A stretch of 64,000 nucleotides of DNA from Lachnospiraceae bacterium (GTDB lineage Bacteria > Bacillota > Clostridia > Lachnospirales > Lachnospiraceae), in NCBI GenBank assembly GCA_017546025.1, contig JAFYYS010000006.1:1-64000 (forward strand), given 5' to 3'. Each line of letters begins with the position of its first letter. The stretch's first letter is position 1. Of this stretch, positions 25,851 to 33,626 are shown piece after piece. The notes beneath the pieces are model-generated. The model worked only from the letters and a program-made list of their open reading frames with translations. It was not told the DNA's origin and ran no database searches. The position numbers and the translations under genes were made by a program.

Positions 25851-27767
25851 ATGACATTTGATGAATATGAAAAAGCGATGCACTTGGGGCAGAAGGAATA
25901 CAGTGCCTGCATGAACAAAGGGCTGCATCCTTACCTCATCTGCATGGAAGACGTCATGGCTCCTTATGAGACCGAAGCAAAGGTGAAGCTCGGTCTGCAG
26001 GAGATTCCGCTCAATCAGGTTGTGGGGACCTTTGCCGAAGGGCGGTCAAACGCATTTGCAAGAAACTTCATGCCGTTACTTGATACGGACACCGAATTTG
26101 CCCAGAAATGGATGGCACTTTATGAATCCATGCTCGAAGAGGGTCTTCGCGACCCGATCATCTGCTACGAGTTTCTGAACAAGTTCTACGTACAGGAAGG
26201 CAACAAACGGGTCAGCGTGTCCAAGTATATGGGCGCAGTTACGATTGAAGCGCAGGTCATCCGGATTGTTCCGAAGCGCACCGACGCCAAGGAGATTCAG
26301 CTCTATTACGAGTTCCTGGATTTCTTTGAGAAGACCGGCGTGAATTATCTCACATTTACCAAAACCGGAAGCTACACGCTCCTTTTGAAGGAGATCAAGG
26401 AGGACAAGCCGGATTCGGTGTTCACCGAGGACGACGCGATGAACCTCCGCTCCGCTTACGCGCGGTTCAAGAAGGAATATCTGGCAGCAGGCGGCGAGAA
26501 GCTTGTCACTTCAGTGGCCGACGCTTTTCTTGTATACCTGCACATCTTCGGCTATGCTTCGCTTAAGGACGCGACCGGTTCGGAGCTTTCCCGAAACATC
26601 ACGCGTGTCTGGAGCGAGTTCAAGATTTACGGGCGCGAGCGGCAGGCAGCCATTTCGCTGAACCCTGTCGAAGACCCGAAGAAGCACGTCATTACAAACC
26701 TGCTTCCGCAAAAGCAGCATAAGGCCGCGTGGGTACACGAGAAAAATACGACCGTCAGTGCCTGGACATACAGCCACGAGCTCGGCCGCGAGCACGTCGA
26801 AGATATCTTCGGAAGCCGCATTCAGACCGCTTCGTTCTTCGATGTTTCCGCAGAGCATGCGGACGAGGAGCTCGAGAAGATCATCAAGCAGGGCTACGAC
26901 ATTCTGTTCTGCACATCCCCGCAGCACATCGCGGCGTGTGCAAAGGCAGCGGCCACGCATCCGGATGTCAAAATCCTGAACTGCTCGCTGAACACGTCTT
27001 ATAAGCACGTCCGCTCGTATTACTTACGTACGTACGAGGCCAAGTTCATCATCGGCTGCATTGCGGGCGCGATGGCGGACAACAACCATGTCGGCTACAT
27101 CGCGGACTATCCGGTCTTCGGTTCCGCGGCGAGCATCAACGCATTTGCCCTCGGAGCAAGAGCGGTCAACCCGCGCGCCGAGGTATATCTGGATTGGTCA
27201 ACGCTTAAGGACCGCTCGGGCGGCAACGTTTTCGAGCAGAACGATGTTTACATCGTCAGCAACCGTGACCTGATTGCGCCGGCACAGGCTTCGCGTGAGT
27301 TCGGTCTGTATCAGACGGGCGAGACACCAATCAACTATGCAATGCCGGTATGGCACTGGGGAAAGATGTACGAGGAAATCCTCAGAAGCATTTTGAATAA
27401 CAACTGGAAGGACGAGGACGATTCGGTCGGCATCTACGCGCTGAACTACTGGTGGGGCATGTCCAGCGGTGCCATTGACGTCATCACCTCGCAGAAGCTT
27501 CCGCCGGAACTGAACCGGCTCACGGAGACACTGAAGACGGCCATCATCAACCGCTCTTTGGTACCGTTCTCCGGAACGCTGACGTTCCAGGACGGCACGA
27601 CGCAGGACGCCGAGGACGGTCTGGCGCCTGAGGAGCTGATCACGATGAACAAGCTGCTTTCGGGCATCCACGGCTTCATTCCGGGTCCGGACGATCTTCG
27701 TGACGAATTCCGCGACTTCATGACCGTGCAGTCGTTATTCCGTCCGGAAGCGGAAACGCAGCTGTAA
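25851..27767 (+). CDS. ParB-like domain fused to a BMP-type ligand-binding domain
   Basis: 638-residue protein without signal peptide or membrane helix. Residues 1-270 contain a ParB/sulfiredoxin-like core (DPIICYEFLNKFYVQEGNKR) where the EGNKR replaces the usual ENxxR-type box. From about residue 300 the sequence is a basic membrane protein (PnrA-like) periplasmic-binding fold, as in the lipoprotein at 48446, but it would stay in the cytosol. I infer an intracellular sensor of a nucleoside-like ligand, perhaps binding DNA or a nucleotide. GGAG lies ten bases before the ATG. Confidence 0.8.
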   Translation: MTFDEYEKAMHLGQKEYSACMNKGLHPYLICMEDVMAPYETEAKVKLGLQEIPLNQVVGTFAEGRSNAFARNFMPLLDTDTEFAQKWMALYESMLEEGLRDPIICYEFLNKFYVQEGNKRVSVSKYMGAVTIEAQVIRIVPKRTDAKEIQLYYEFLDFFEKTGVNYLTFTKTGSYTLLLKEIKEDKPDSVFTEDDAMNLRSAYARFKKEYLAAGGEKLVTSVADAFLVYLHIFGYASLKDATGSELSRNITRVWSEFKIYGRERQAAISLNPVEDPKKHVITNLLPQKQHKAAWVHEKNTTVSAWTYSHELGREHVEDIFGSRIQTASFFDVSAEHADEELEKIIKQGYDILFCTSPQHIAACAKAAATHPDVKILNCSLNTSYKHVRSYYLRTYEAKFIIGCIAGAMADNNHVGYIADYPVFGSAASINAFALGARAVNPRAEVYLDWSTLKDRSGGNVFEQNDVYIVSNRDLIAPAQASREFGLYQTGETPINYAMPVWHWGKMYEEILRSILNNNWKDEDDSVGIYALNYWWGMSSGAIDVITSQKLPPELNRLTETLKTAIINRSLVPFSGTLTFQDGTTQDAEDGLAPEELITMNKLLSGIHGFIPGPDDLRDEFRDFMTVQSLFRPEAETQL

Positions 27768-27804
27768 CATTTTTCAGGAAAATGCAACGTATTGGGAGGT
27801 TACC

Positions 27805-28476
27805 GTGAAGATTCTTATCATATCCGATAAGGAATCGAAGGCGCTTTGGGATTATTATACCCCGGGGATGTTGGATGAGTATGATCTCATTCTGTCCTGT
27901 GGGGACTTGGATTCGGAGTATCTTTCGTTTCTGGCCACATTTACCAAGGTGCCGGTGCTTTATGTCCACGGCAACCACGATGACCGCTACGAGCAGAAAC
28001 CGCCGGAGGGCTGCACCTGCATCGAGGATACCGTCTACCGCTACAAAGGCGTTCGGATTCTCGGCCTCGGCGGCTCCAACCGCTACAAGCCCGGCATCAA
28101 CCAGTACACCGATACGGAGATGCGGCATCGCATCCATGCGCTTCGGTTCCGGATCTTCCGGAGCCGCGGCTTTGATATCCTCCTGACGCACTCTCCCGCG
28201 GAGGGTCTCGGCGACGGGACGGATATCGCGCACCAGGGGTTCGCGGCGTTCGTACGCCTCCTTGACAAATACCACCCCAAATACATGATTCACGGCCATG
28301 TTCATGCCAACTATACCCGAAATCTGAAGCGGGTGACCGCCTACGGGGATACGCAGATTATCAACGGGTATGAGAAGTATGTTCTGGAAATACCGGACGA
28401 GGAAATCGCCCGCTGGGAGCAGGAAGCTCCCAAAAGAAAACGGCATCGGAGAAGACATAAGGCCAATGCCGAATAA
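27805..28476 (+). CDS. Calcineurin-like metallophosphoesterase
   Basis: 223-residue cytosolic phosphoesterase. Metal-binding motifs are visible in order: ISDKES (weak first motif), LSCGDLDSEY, HGNHDD, LLTHSPAEG and HGHVHA. The usual DxH of the first motif reads DKE, so metal site A may be altered. The C-terminus is a basic tail. A GTG start at 27805 has GGGAGG four bases upstream. It follows the ParB-like/BMP gene by 37 bases and probably shares its transcript. Confidence 0.87.
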   Translation: MKILIISDKESKALWDYYTPGMLDEYDLILSCGDLDSEYLSFLATFTKVPVLYVHGNHDDRYEQKPPEGCTCIEDTVYRYKGVRILGLGGSNRYKPGINQYTDTEMRHRIHALRFRIFRSRGFDILLTHSPAEGLGDGTDIAHQGFAAFVRLLDKYHPKYMIHGHVHANYTRNLKRVTAYGDTQIINGYEKYVLEIPDEEIARWEQEAPKRKRHRRRHKANAE

Positions 28477-28499
28477 GGTGCCTTTTTAATTGAGGTACC

Positions 28500-28640
28500 T
28501 TCGCACACTGCCGCGAAGCCAACATCGATGCGCGCCTGTGGACGAATGGTCGACGGGCAGCGCGCGCCATTTTAGGTCGCTTCGCGAATGGGCGCGCTTA
28601 GCCTAAAGGACTCTCCCCACTTCGTGGGGCCCCCCTTGAG
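28500..28640 (+). other. GC-rich hairpin region before the preQ1 riboswitch
   Basis: No gene. A hairpin GCGCGCCATT/AATGGGCGCGC with an inner TCGC/GCGA stem and a CCCCAC-TTC-GTGGGG hairpin are clear. No T-tract follows, and I do not recognise a known RNA. Confidence 0.5.
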
Positions 28641-28645
28641 GCCAA

Positions 28646-28690
28646 TGGTGAGTTCGAAACCATCCTCACCTAAAACAAAACTACGGAGGA
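28646..28690 (+). promoter_or_regulatory. preQ1-I riboswitch
   Basis: Stem GGTGAG/CTCACC (28647-28652 with 28665-28670) closes a 12-base loop starting TTC and ending ATC, followed by the A-rich tail AAAACAAAACTA and GGAGG. This is the compact preQ1-I pseudoknot layout, with the Shine-Dalgarno next to the tail as in translational control. It precedes queT, a transporter family known to be governed by preQ1 riboswitches. Confidence 0.8.
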
Positions 28691-28701
28691 AAGGGGCGAC
28701 C

Positions 28702-28722
28702 ATGCCCCGAAAAGAAACATGA
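28702..28722 (+). CDS. Possible six-codon leader peptide overlapping queT
   Basis: ATG at 28702 opens MPRKET, whose TGA stop overlaps the queT ATG (ATGA). The riboswitch GGAGG ends 12 bases before this ATG but 29 bases before the queT ATG, and a GGGGC/GCCCC hairpin covers the mini-frame's start. Translation coupling is possible but unproven. Confidence 0.35.
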   Translation: MPRKET

Positions 28723-29240
28723 ACAAAAAAGATGTCAGATTTATCACTGTCGGTGCTATCATCGCCGCACTCTACACGGTACTCACGTGCTTCATCAACG
28801 TCTTCAACCTGGCTAACGGTATGATCCAGGTCCGGATTTCCGAAGCACTGACCGTTCTGCCGTTCTTCACCCCGGCCGCAATTCCCGGCCTCACCATCGG
28901 ATGCGTTATTTCAAACCTGTATATGGGCAACCCGATTCCGGATATTGTATTCGGTTCGCTGGCGACCCTTCTCGGTGCCATCGGAACGTATCTGCTCGCC
29001 CGCATCCCGCTTTGCAAAAAAAATAAGGGCGCATGGATCTGCACCCTTCCGCCCGTTATCGCGAACGGTCTTATCATTCCGTTTGTGTTAAGGTATGCCT
29101 ACAAGCTTCCGAATCCGCTTTGGCAGCTTGCCGCAGGCGTTGTGGCAGGCGAAATCATCTGCTGCTGCATCCTCGGCGGAATCCTTTTGTATTCCCTTCG
29201 CGCGACACCGCTTGCGCACGAGCTCTCAGCGGCCGAGTAA
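28719..29240 (+). CDS. queT: QueT family queuosine precursor transporter
   Basis: 173-residue membrane protein with five or six helices, the S-component of an ECF-type importer for queuosine precursors such as preQ1. ALTVLPFFTPAAIPGLTIGC and a following NLYMGNPIPDIVFGSLATLLG stretch are typical of QueT. The ECF module itself is not in this window. A preQ1-I riboswitch precedes it, so the assignment and regulation support each other. Its 3' end overlaps the convergent metal permease gene by 15 bases. Confidence 0.92.
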   Translation: MNKKDVRFITVGAIIAALYTVLTCFINVFNLANGMIQVRISEALTVLPFFTPAAIPGLTIGCVISNLYMGNPIPDIVFGSLATLLGAIGTYLLARIPLCKKNKGAWICTLPPVIANGLIIPFVLRYAYKLPNPLWQLAAGVVAGEIICCCILGGILLYSLRATPLAHELSAAE

Positions 29241-30059
29241 CCGTCCCGCAACAGCCGACAGCCCGAACATGGCCATGTCCAGAATGACGATGGTCGCTCC
29301 GGGCGGCGTCGACCAAAGCACGGAAAGAAGAATTCCGACCGCCGCTCCGAAAACGGCAAATCCCGCGGAGCAAAGCATGACGGCGCGGAAGCTTCGGAAA
29401 AGCCGCATCGACGAAAGCGCCGGGAAGATGATCAGGGCGGATACCAGAAGGGAACCGACCAGGTTCATGGCAAGCACGATGACAATGGCCGTCACGGCGG
29501 CAATCATCGTGTTGTAAGCCGCCACATGAAGCCCCGTGCTTCTCGCGAAGTTCTCGTCAAAGGTCACGGCGAAGATCTTCCGATAAAACAGAACAAACAT
29601 GCCGATGACCAGAAGAGACATCACAAGGCAGAGGAACACGTCATCTAACTGAAGCGAGAGCATATTCTGGGAGCCGAAAAGCGTGCTGCACACGTCACCC
29701 GATACATTCGTGGTGGACGGCCGAAGGCACAGAAGAAAGTAGCCGAGTGCAAGCGCTCCGACGGAAATCATGGCAATGGCTGCGTCCCCGTGCAGCTTCT
29801 TGCTCTGCCCCGTCTTCAAAAGCACAACTGCCGCCAGAATGGTAACCGGAAATACGAAAAACAGATTGTTCGTAAGCTTCATCACCGAAGCGATTGCAAT
29901 CGCGCCGAACGCCACATGGCTGAGTCCGTCGCCGATGAAGGAGAACCGCTTCAGCACAAGAATCACGCCGAGAAGCGCAGCGCATAACGCCACCAGAATC
30001 CCGACAATGAATGCGTATCTGACGAAGGGAAATGACAGGTAATATGCGATTTTCTCCAT
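29226..30059 (-). CDS. Metal ABC transporter permease, ZnuB/ABC-3 family
   Basis: 277-residue inner-membrane permease with eight helices, of the zinc/manganese/iron importer family. VLKRFSFIGDGLSHVAFGAI and VGSLLVSALIIFPAL are family signatures. No ATPase or solute-binding gene is adjacent in the window; genes downstream belong to other units, so it is an orphan here or its partners lie elsewhere. GGGAGG precedes the ATG. Confidence 0.9.
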   Translation of the reverse strand: MEKIAYYLSFPFVRYAFIVGILVALCAALLGVILVLKRFSFIGDGLSHVAFGAIAIASVMKLTNNLFFVFPVTILAAVVLLKTGQSKKLHGDAAIAMISVGALALGYFLLCLRPSTTNVSGDVCSTLFGSQNMLSLQLDDVFLCLVMSLLVIGMFVLFYRKIFAVTFDENFARSTGLHVAAYNTMIAAVTAIVIVLAMNLVGSLLVSALIIFPALSSMRLFRSFRAVMLCSAGFAVFGAAVGILLSVLWSTPPGATIVILDMAMFGLSAVAGRLLGR

Positions 30060-30084
30060 CGGTTACCTCCCAAACAGAATTAAA

Positions 30085-30119
30085 GCGAAAACGAGGCGCC
30101 CCTGTCGAGGTGCGCCCCG
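30085..30119 (-). terminator. Probable terminator of asnS
   Basis: Imperfect stem GGGGCGCACC/GGGGCGCCTC on the minus strand followed by GTTTTCGCTTT, 7 bases after the asnS stop. Confidence 0.55.
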
Positions 30120-30125
30120 GAATGT

Positions 30126-31511
30126 TTAGAACTCACAGTTTCTCGGTGTTCTCGGATAAGGGATTACGTCGCGGATGTTCTCAACACCCGTCAGATACAT
30201 AATCAGACGTTCAAAGCCCATTCCGAATCCGCTGTGGATGCAGCCGCCGTATCTTCTCGTATCAAGATACCAGTCGATTCCGTCCTTATCCACACCCATC
30301 TCGTTCATTCTTTCAATCAGCTTGTCAAGATTCTCTTCTCTCTGACTGCCGCCCATGAGCTCGCCTGCCTGCGGAACAAGAAGATCTACCGCCGCAACGG
30401 TCTTGTTGTCGGGGTTGACTTTCATGTAATATGCCTTGATTTCCTTCGGCCAGTCGGTGACAAATACCGGCCCGTTGAAGTATTCCACAATATATTTCTC
30501 GTGTTCCTTCGCAATGTCCTCGCCGTAATCAGGCTCGAATTCCCATTTTACGTCCGCTTTTTTAAGAATATCAATGACATCATGGTGGCTGATACGGGTA
30601 AAGTCAGCATTAATGATGTTATTCAGCTTATCCTTCAAGCCCTTTGATACAAACTTGTCGCAGAAGTCAATCTCTTCGGGGCAACGGTCGCAGACATACT
30701 TCACGACGAACTTGAGCATATCCTCTTCGATATCCATAAGCCCCTGCAGGTCGCAGAAAGCCATCTCAGGCTCAATCATCCAAAACTCATTGGCATGCGT
30801 CTGGGTGTTGGAATTCTCCGTCCGGAAGGTCGGTCCGAACGTATAAATATCGCCGAATGCCATCGCGAATGTCTCGCCCTGCAGCTGTCCGGATCCCGTA
30901 ATGAAGGACTGCTTTCCGAAAAGGTCCTTGCTGAAATCCACTTTGCCGTCTTCGGTCTTCGGCAGGTCGTTCATATTGAACGTTGTAATCTTAAACATCT
31001 GGTCGGAACCTTCACAGTCCGCTCCCGTAATCAGCGGGGTATGCACATAAACATATCCTCTGTCCTGAAAATACGTATGAATCGCCATTGCGGCCACGCT
31101 GCGAACACGGAATACCGCACTGAAAAGATTGGTACGCGGGCGAAGATGCGCAACGGTACGAAGGAATTCTCTTGTATGGCGCTTCGGCTGAATGGGATAG
31201 TTCTCGGGACAGTCGCCGAGAAGCGTAACGGCTGTTGCTTTCACCTCGAAAGGCTGCTGGTGCTCGGGCGTAAGAACCACGGTACCGGTTACCTGAACGC
31301 TCGATCCGACTCTTATCTTGGAGATGTCCTCGAAATTACTAAGCCCCTGCTCGTAAACAACCTGCAGATTCTCAAAAAACGAACCGTCGTTCACGTTAAG
31401 GAATCCAAACTGTGCCTGTGCGCGGTTTGTGCGGACCCAGGCGCATACAGTCACTTCTTTGGACGCATATTCGGAAGTGTTTCCGAACAGCTCTTTAATT
31501 CTCGTTCTCAT
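30126..31511 (-). CDS. asnS: Asparaginyl-tRNA synthetase
   Basis: 461-residue class IIb synthetase that charges tRNA-Asn. An OB-fold anticodon domain (about residues 1-110) precedes the catalytic core with FRVRSVAAMAIHTYF (motif 1), FRTENSNTQTHANEFW (motif 2) and FGMGFERLIMY (motif 3). The NTQTHANEFW sequence separates it from aspartyl enzymes. Length is standard. AAGGAG lies eight bases upstream, and a promoter stands about 100 bases before the start. I see no T-box in the leader. Confidence 0.97.
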   Translation of the reverse strand: MRTRIKELFGNTSEYASKEVTVCAWVRTNRAQAQFGFLNVNDGSFFENLQVVYEQGLSNFEDISKIRVGSSVQVTGTVVLTPEHQQPFEVKATAVTLLGDCPENYPIQPKRHTREFLRTVAHLRPRTNLFSAVFRVRSVAAMAIHTYFQDRGYVYVHTPLITGADCEGSDQMFKITTFNMNDLPKTEDGKVDFSKDLFGKQSFITGSGQLQGETFAMAFGDIYTFGPTFRTENSNTQTHANEFWMIEPEMAFCDLQGLMDIEEDMLKFVVKYVCDRCPEEIDFCDKFVSKGLKDKLNNIINADFTRISHHDVIDILKKADVKWEFEPDYGEDIAKEHEKYIVEYFNGPVFVTDWPKEIKAYYMKVNPDNKTVAAVDLLVPQAGELMGGSQREENLDKLIERMNEMGVDKDGIDWYLDTRRYGGCIHSGFGMGFERLIMYLTGVENIRDVIPYPRTPRNCEF

Positions 31512-31591
31512 CTTATTTCTCCTTGGAATGAAAATGCATGCGGATTCGGGCGTTCCCTTCCATACATACTTATCTGCTGTAATATTTGCTT

Positions 31592-31620
31592 ATTATATGC
31601 GTTTCTTCCGCAAAATGCAA
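31592..31620 (-). promoter_or_regulatory. Promoter of asnS
   Basis: Minus strand TTGCAT, 17-base spacer, TATAAT. Confidence 0.75.
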
Positions 31621-31777
31621 GTACGGATTTCGGACGGAGCCGCGCAAATGCGGGTTTTTCTTGACATTTTCCCCGGCTTCCTGTGAAAATGGTCTCATCG
31701 AATAAATCATGTGAGTGATTTCCGAAAGTACATGCGTATAGTACAGTGAAGACCACTTCACGAAAAGGAGACCGTAT

Positions 31778-32356
31778 ATGGACGAACAAAGTCTGCTCAA
31801 CCTGTTGCAATCCGACCCGGAGCAGGGCATGCGGCAGATCATCCGGATATACGGTCCCGCCGTACACAAAATCTGCGCTTCCTTCCTCGCCGGGCGCCAG
31901 CGTGAGGAATTGGAAGAGGCCGAGGCCGATGTCTTTGTGAACTTATGGAAATATCGGGAGAGAATCCGGCTGAGTGAGACATACTCACTAAAGAGCTACC
32001 TCTTCGCAATCGCACGAAATGTTTCCAAAGACCGGCTCAGAAATGCAGCACCGGAGACGCTCTCCTTAGACGTTGCCGTGGCAAATGGCACGGAGCCCGA
32101 AGCTCCCCGCCGAACGGAAGACATCGCCGCCGAACGATGGCTTCAGGACACCGTTTCCGCCTCGCTTGCGGAACTCGGCGAGCCGGCACAGAGCGTCTTT
32201 CGGAAACGCTACTATGAAAAACGCAGCGTGAAAGAAACAGCGGCAGAGCTCGGTCTTTCCGAAAAGAAAGTGGAGAACATTCTGCATCGCGGCAAATCGA
32301 AGCTACGCTCGATTCTCGCGAAGAAAGGAGTCACCTCATATGAAGAATTCGAATAA
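31778..32356 (+). CDS. RNA polymerase sigma factor, ECF type
   Basis: 192-residue sigma-70 family factor with only regions 2 and 4. Region 2 shows EADVFVNLWKYRERIR and SYLFAIARNVSKDRLR; region 4 shows SVKETAAELGLSEKKVENILHR. It directs RNA polymerase to alternative promoters in response to a signal relayed by an anti-sigma factor. AAAGGAG precedes the ATG. It overlaps the next gene by 17 bases, the usual arrangement of a sigma/anti-sigma pair. Confidence 0.92.
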   Translation: MDEQSLLNLLQSDPEQGMRQIIRIYGPAVHKICASFLAGRQREELEEAEADVFVNLWKYRERIRLSETYSLKSYLFAIARNVSKDRLRNAAPETLSLDVAVANGTEPEAPRRTEDIAAERWLQDTVSASLAELGEPAQSVFRKRYYEKRSVKETAAELGLSEKKVENILHRGKSKLRSILAKKGVTSYEEFE

Positions 32357-33542
32357 TCCTGTATCGTTTTTTGAGAATCTTCCGACCGCGAATGAGGCCG
32401 AGCGGATGGAAGTCGCCGCAACCGAAGCGTCCTGCGGCGAATACAACGAAACTGCCGTCACCAATCTGGCGCTTGCCGGAATACATGCGGAGATGAATTC
32501 TACGGCAAAACAGGCTTCGGAAACGAAGCCCCGGAAACGTCGTAAATCCCTTCGCACCGTCCTGATTGCTGCATGCCTTGCCGTTGTTCTTCTCACATCC
32601 TTATGTGCAGCAGCGGCGTTAATCTATGATGTCCGCTTCACGGATCTTTTGGGAATCGGAAGCTCCAACAAGGATTTGAATAAAGGCTACTATCAGATTG
32701 GAATCACGAAAAAATGGAGCGGCGTAACCGTTACCGTTGTGGATGCCATCGGGGATTCCCGAACACAGTGGGTTGAAGTGCAGACGAATATCAAGCTGCC
32801 CGAAGACATTCCGGACGGACTGATTGGAACCCTTTTGGCCGAGAGGGGTTTCTCTTTCTTAAAAGGGTTCGAAGTAAAGTATTACGATTGGACCCCGTAT
32901 TCCAATGCATCTGCAGGACTGGATTGCACAAAGTATTATTTTGACACCCTGATTCACGAAACATCTCGCCCCTCGCACGGCAGGGCTTCCGCATTCTGCA
33001 GAGACGGTTACCTTTGGTATCTCGTCAGATTAGACGACATGACAAATGAAGCCTTTTCCGACACGAAAAAAGAATCTGTCAGTCACGGCGTTATGCATTT
33101 GGAACTATCCGTAAAAGACGAACAGGGAAATGTCTGGCCTTTCCAATTTGACTGGTACAGCAAGTATTCTCCGAGTGAGAAGACCGTATCCGTAAACAAA
33201 ACCGCAGGCCTTGTTACCGTTTCCGATATCATACTTACGACCACTGGGCTTTATGTAAATTATCTCGGATCGAAGGACAACCTTCTGTTAGTCTCCGTTA
33301 AGCTTACAGACGAAACGGTTTTGTACACAAATGACGAAGCGGATTCATCAACCTATGCGAATCAGGCTTGGGATGGTTGGCAACTCTACGACCAGGTTGG
33401 TGCGATGGGCGGCTATAAGTACTATTCCCTTCTTCCCGGAGTATCCTTCCGGACAGATTCGTCACATGCCGATTTGATTTCCGCCGACGATATCGTTTCC
33501 GTTAACATTAACGGAGTCGAAATCTCTCTGATTCAGAAATAA
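32340..33542 (+). CDS. Membrane protein, probable anti-sigma factor
   Basis: 400-residue protein with a cytosolic N-terminus of about 75 residues, one membrane helix (about 78-98) and a large extracytoplasmic domain that resembles DUF4179-like regions of Clostridial anti-sigma factors. No zinc-binding HxxxCxxC is visible in the N-terminus. The role is inferred from overlap with the ECF sigma gene. AAAGGAG lies nine bases before the ATG, inside the sigma gene. Confidence 0.75.
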   Translation: MKNSNNPVSFFENLPTANEAERMEVAATEASCGEYNETAVTNLALAGIHAEMNSTAKQASETKPRKRRKSLRTVLIAACLAVVLLTSLCAAAALIYDVRFTDLLGIGSSNKDLNKGYYQIGITKKWSGVTVTVVDAIGDSRTQWVEVQTNIKLPEDIPDGLIGTLLAERGFSFLKGFEVKYYDWTPYSNASAGLDCTKYYFDTLIHETSRPSHGRASAFCRDGYLWYLVRLDDMTNEAFSDTKKESVSHGVMHLELSVKDEQGNVWPFQFDWYSKYSPSEKTVSVNKTAGLVTVSDIILTTTGLYVNYLGSKDNLLLVSVKLTDETVLYTNDEADSSTYANQAWDGWQLYDQVGAMGGYKYYSLLPGVSFRTDSSHADLISADDIVSVNINGVEISLIQK

Positions 33543-33573
33543 AAAAACGACCGTCAGAATCGTTACAGACTGC

Positions 33574-33596
33574 GAGCCCGGCTTTTGGCCGGGCTC
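33574..33596. terminator. Hairpin between convergent genes
   Basis: GAGCCCGGC, 5-base loop TTTTG, GCCGGGCTC. No T-run follows on either strand, so termination is only suggested by position. Confidence 0.45.
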
Positions 33597-33626
33597 ATAC
33601 TATGTCAATATTACTTTATACAGTTT

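Noticed and set aside
28500..28640. tRNA or other known structured RNA before queT
   Set aside because: Hairpins are present but no cloverleaf, CCA or T-loop sequence can be formed; only the preQ1-I element just downstream is convincing.
31512..31777. T-box leader of asnS
   Set aside because: The leader is only about 75 bases, with no specifier hairpin, T-box sequence or antiterminator.
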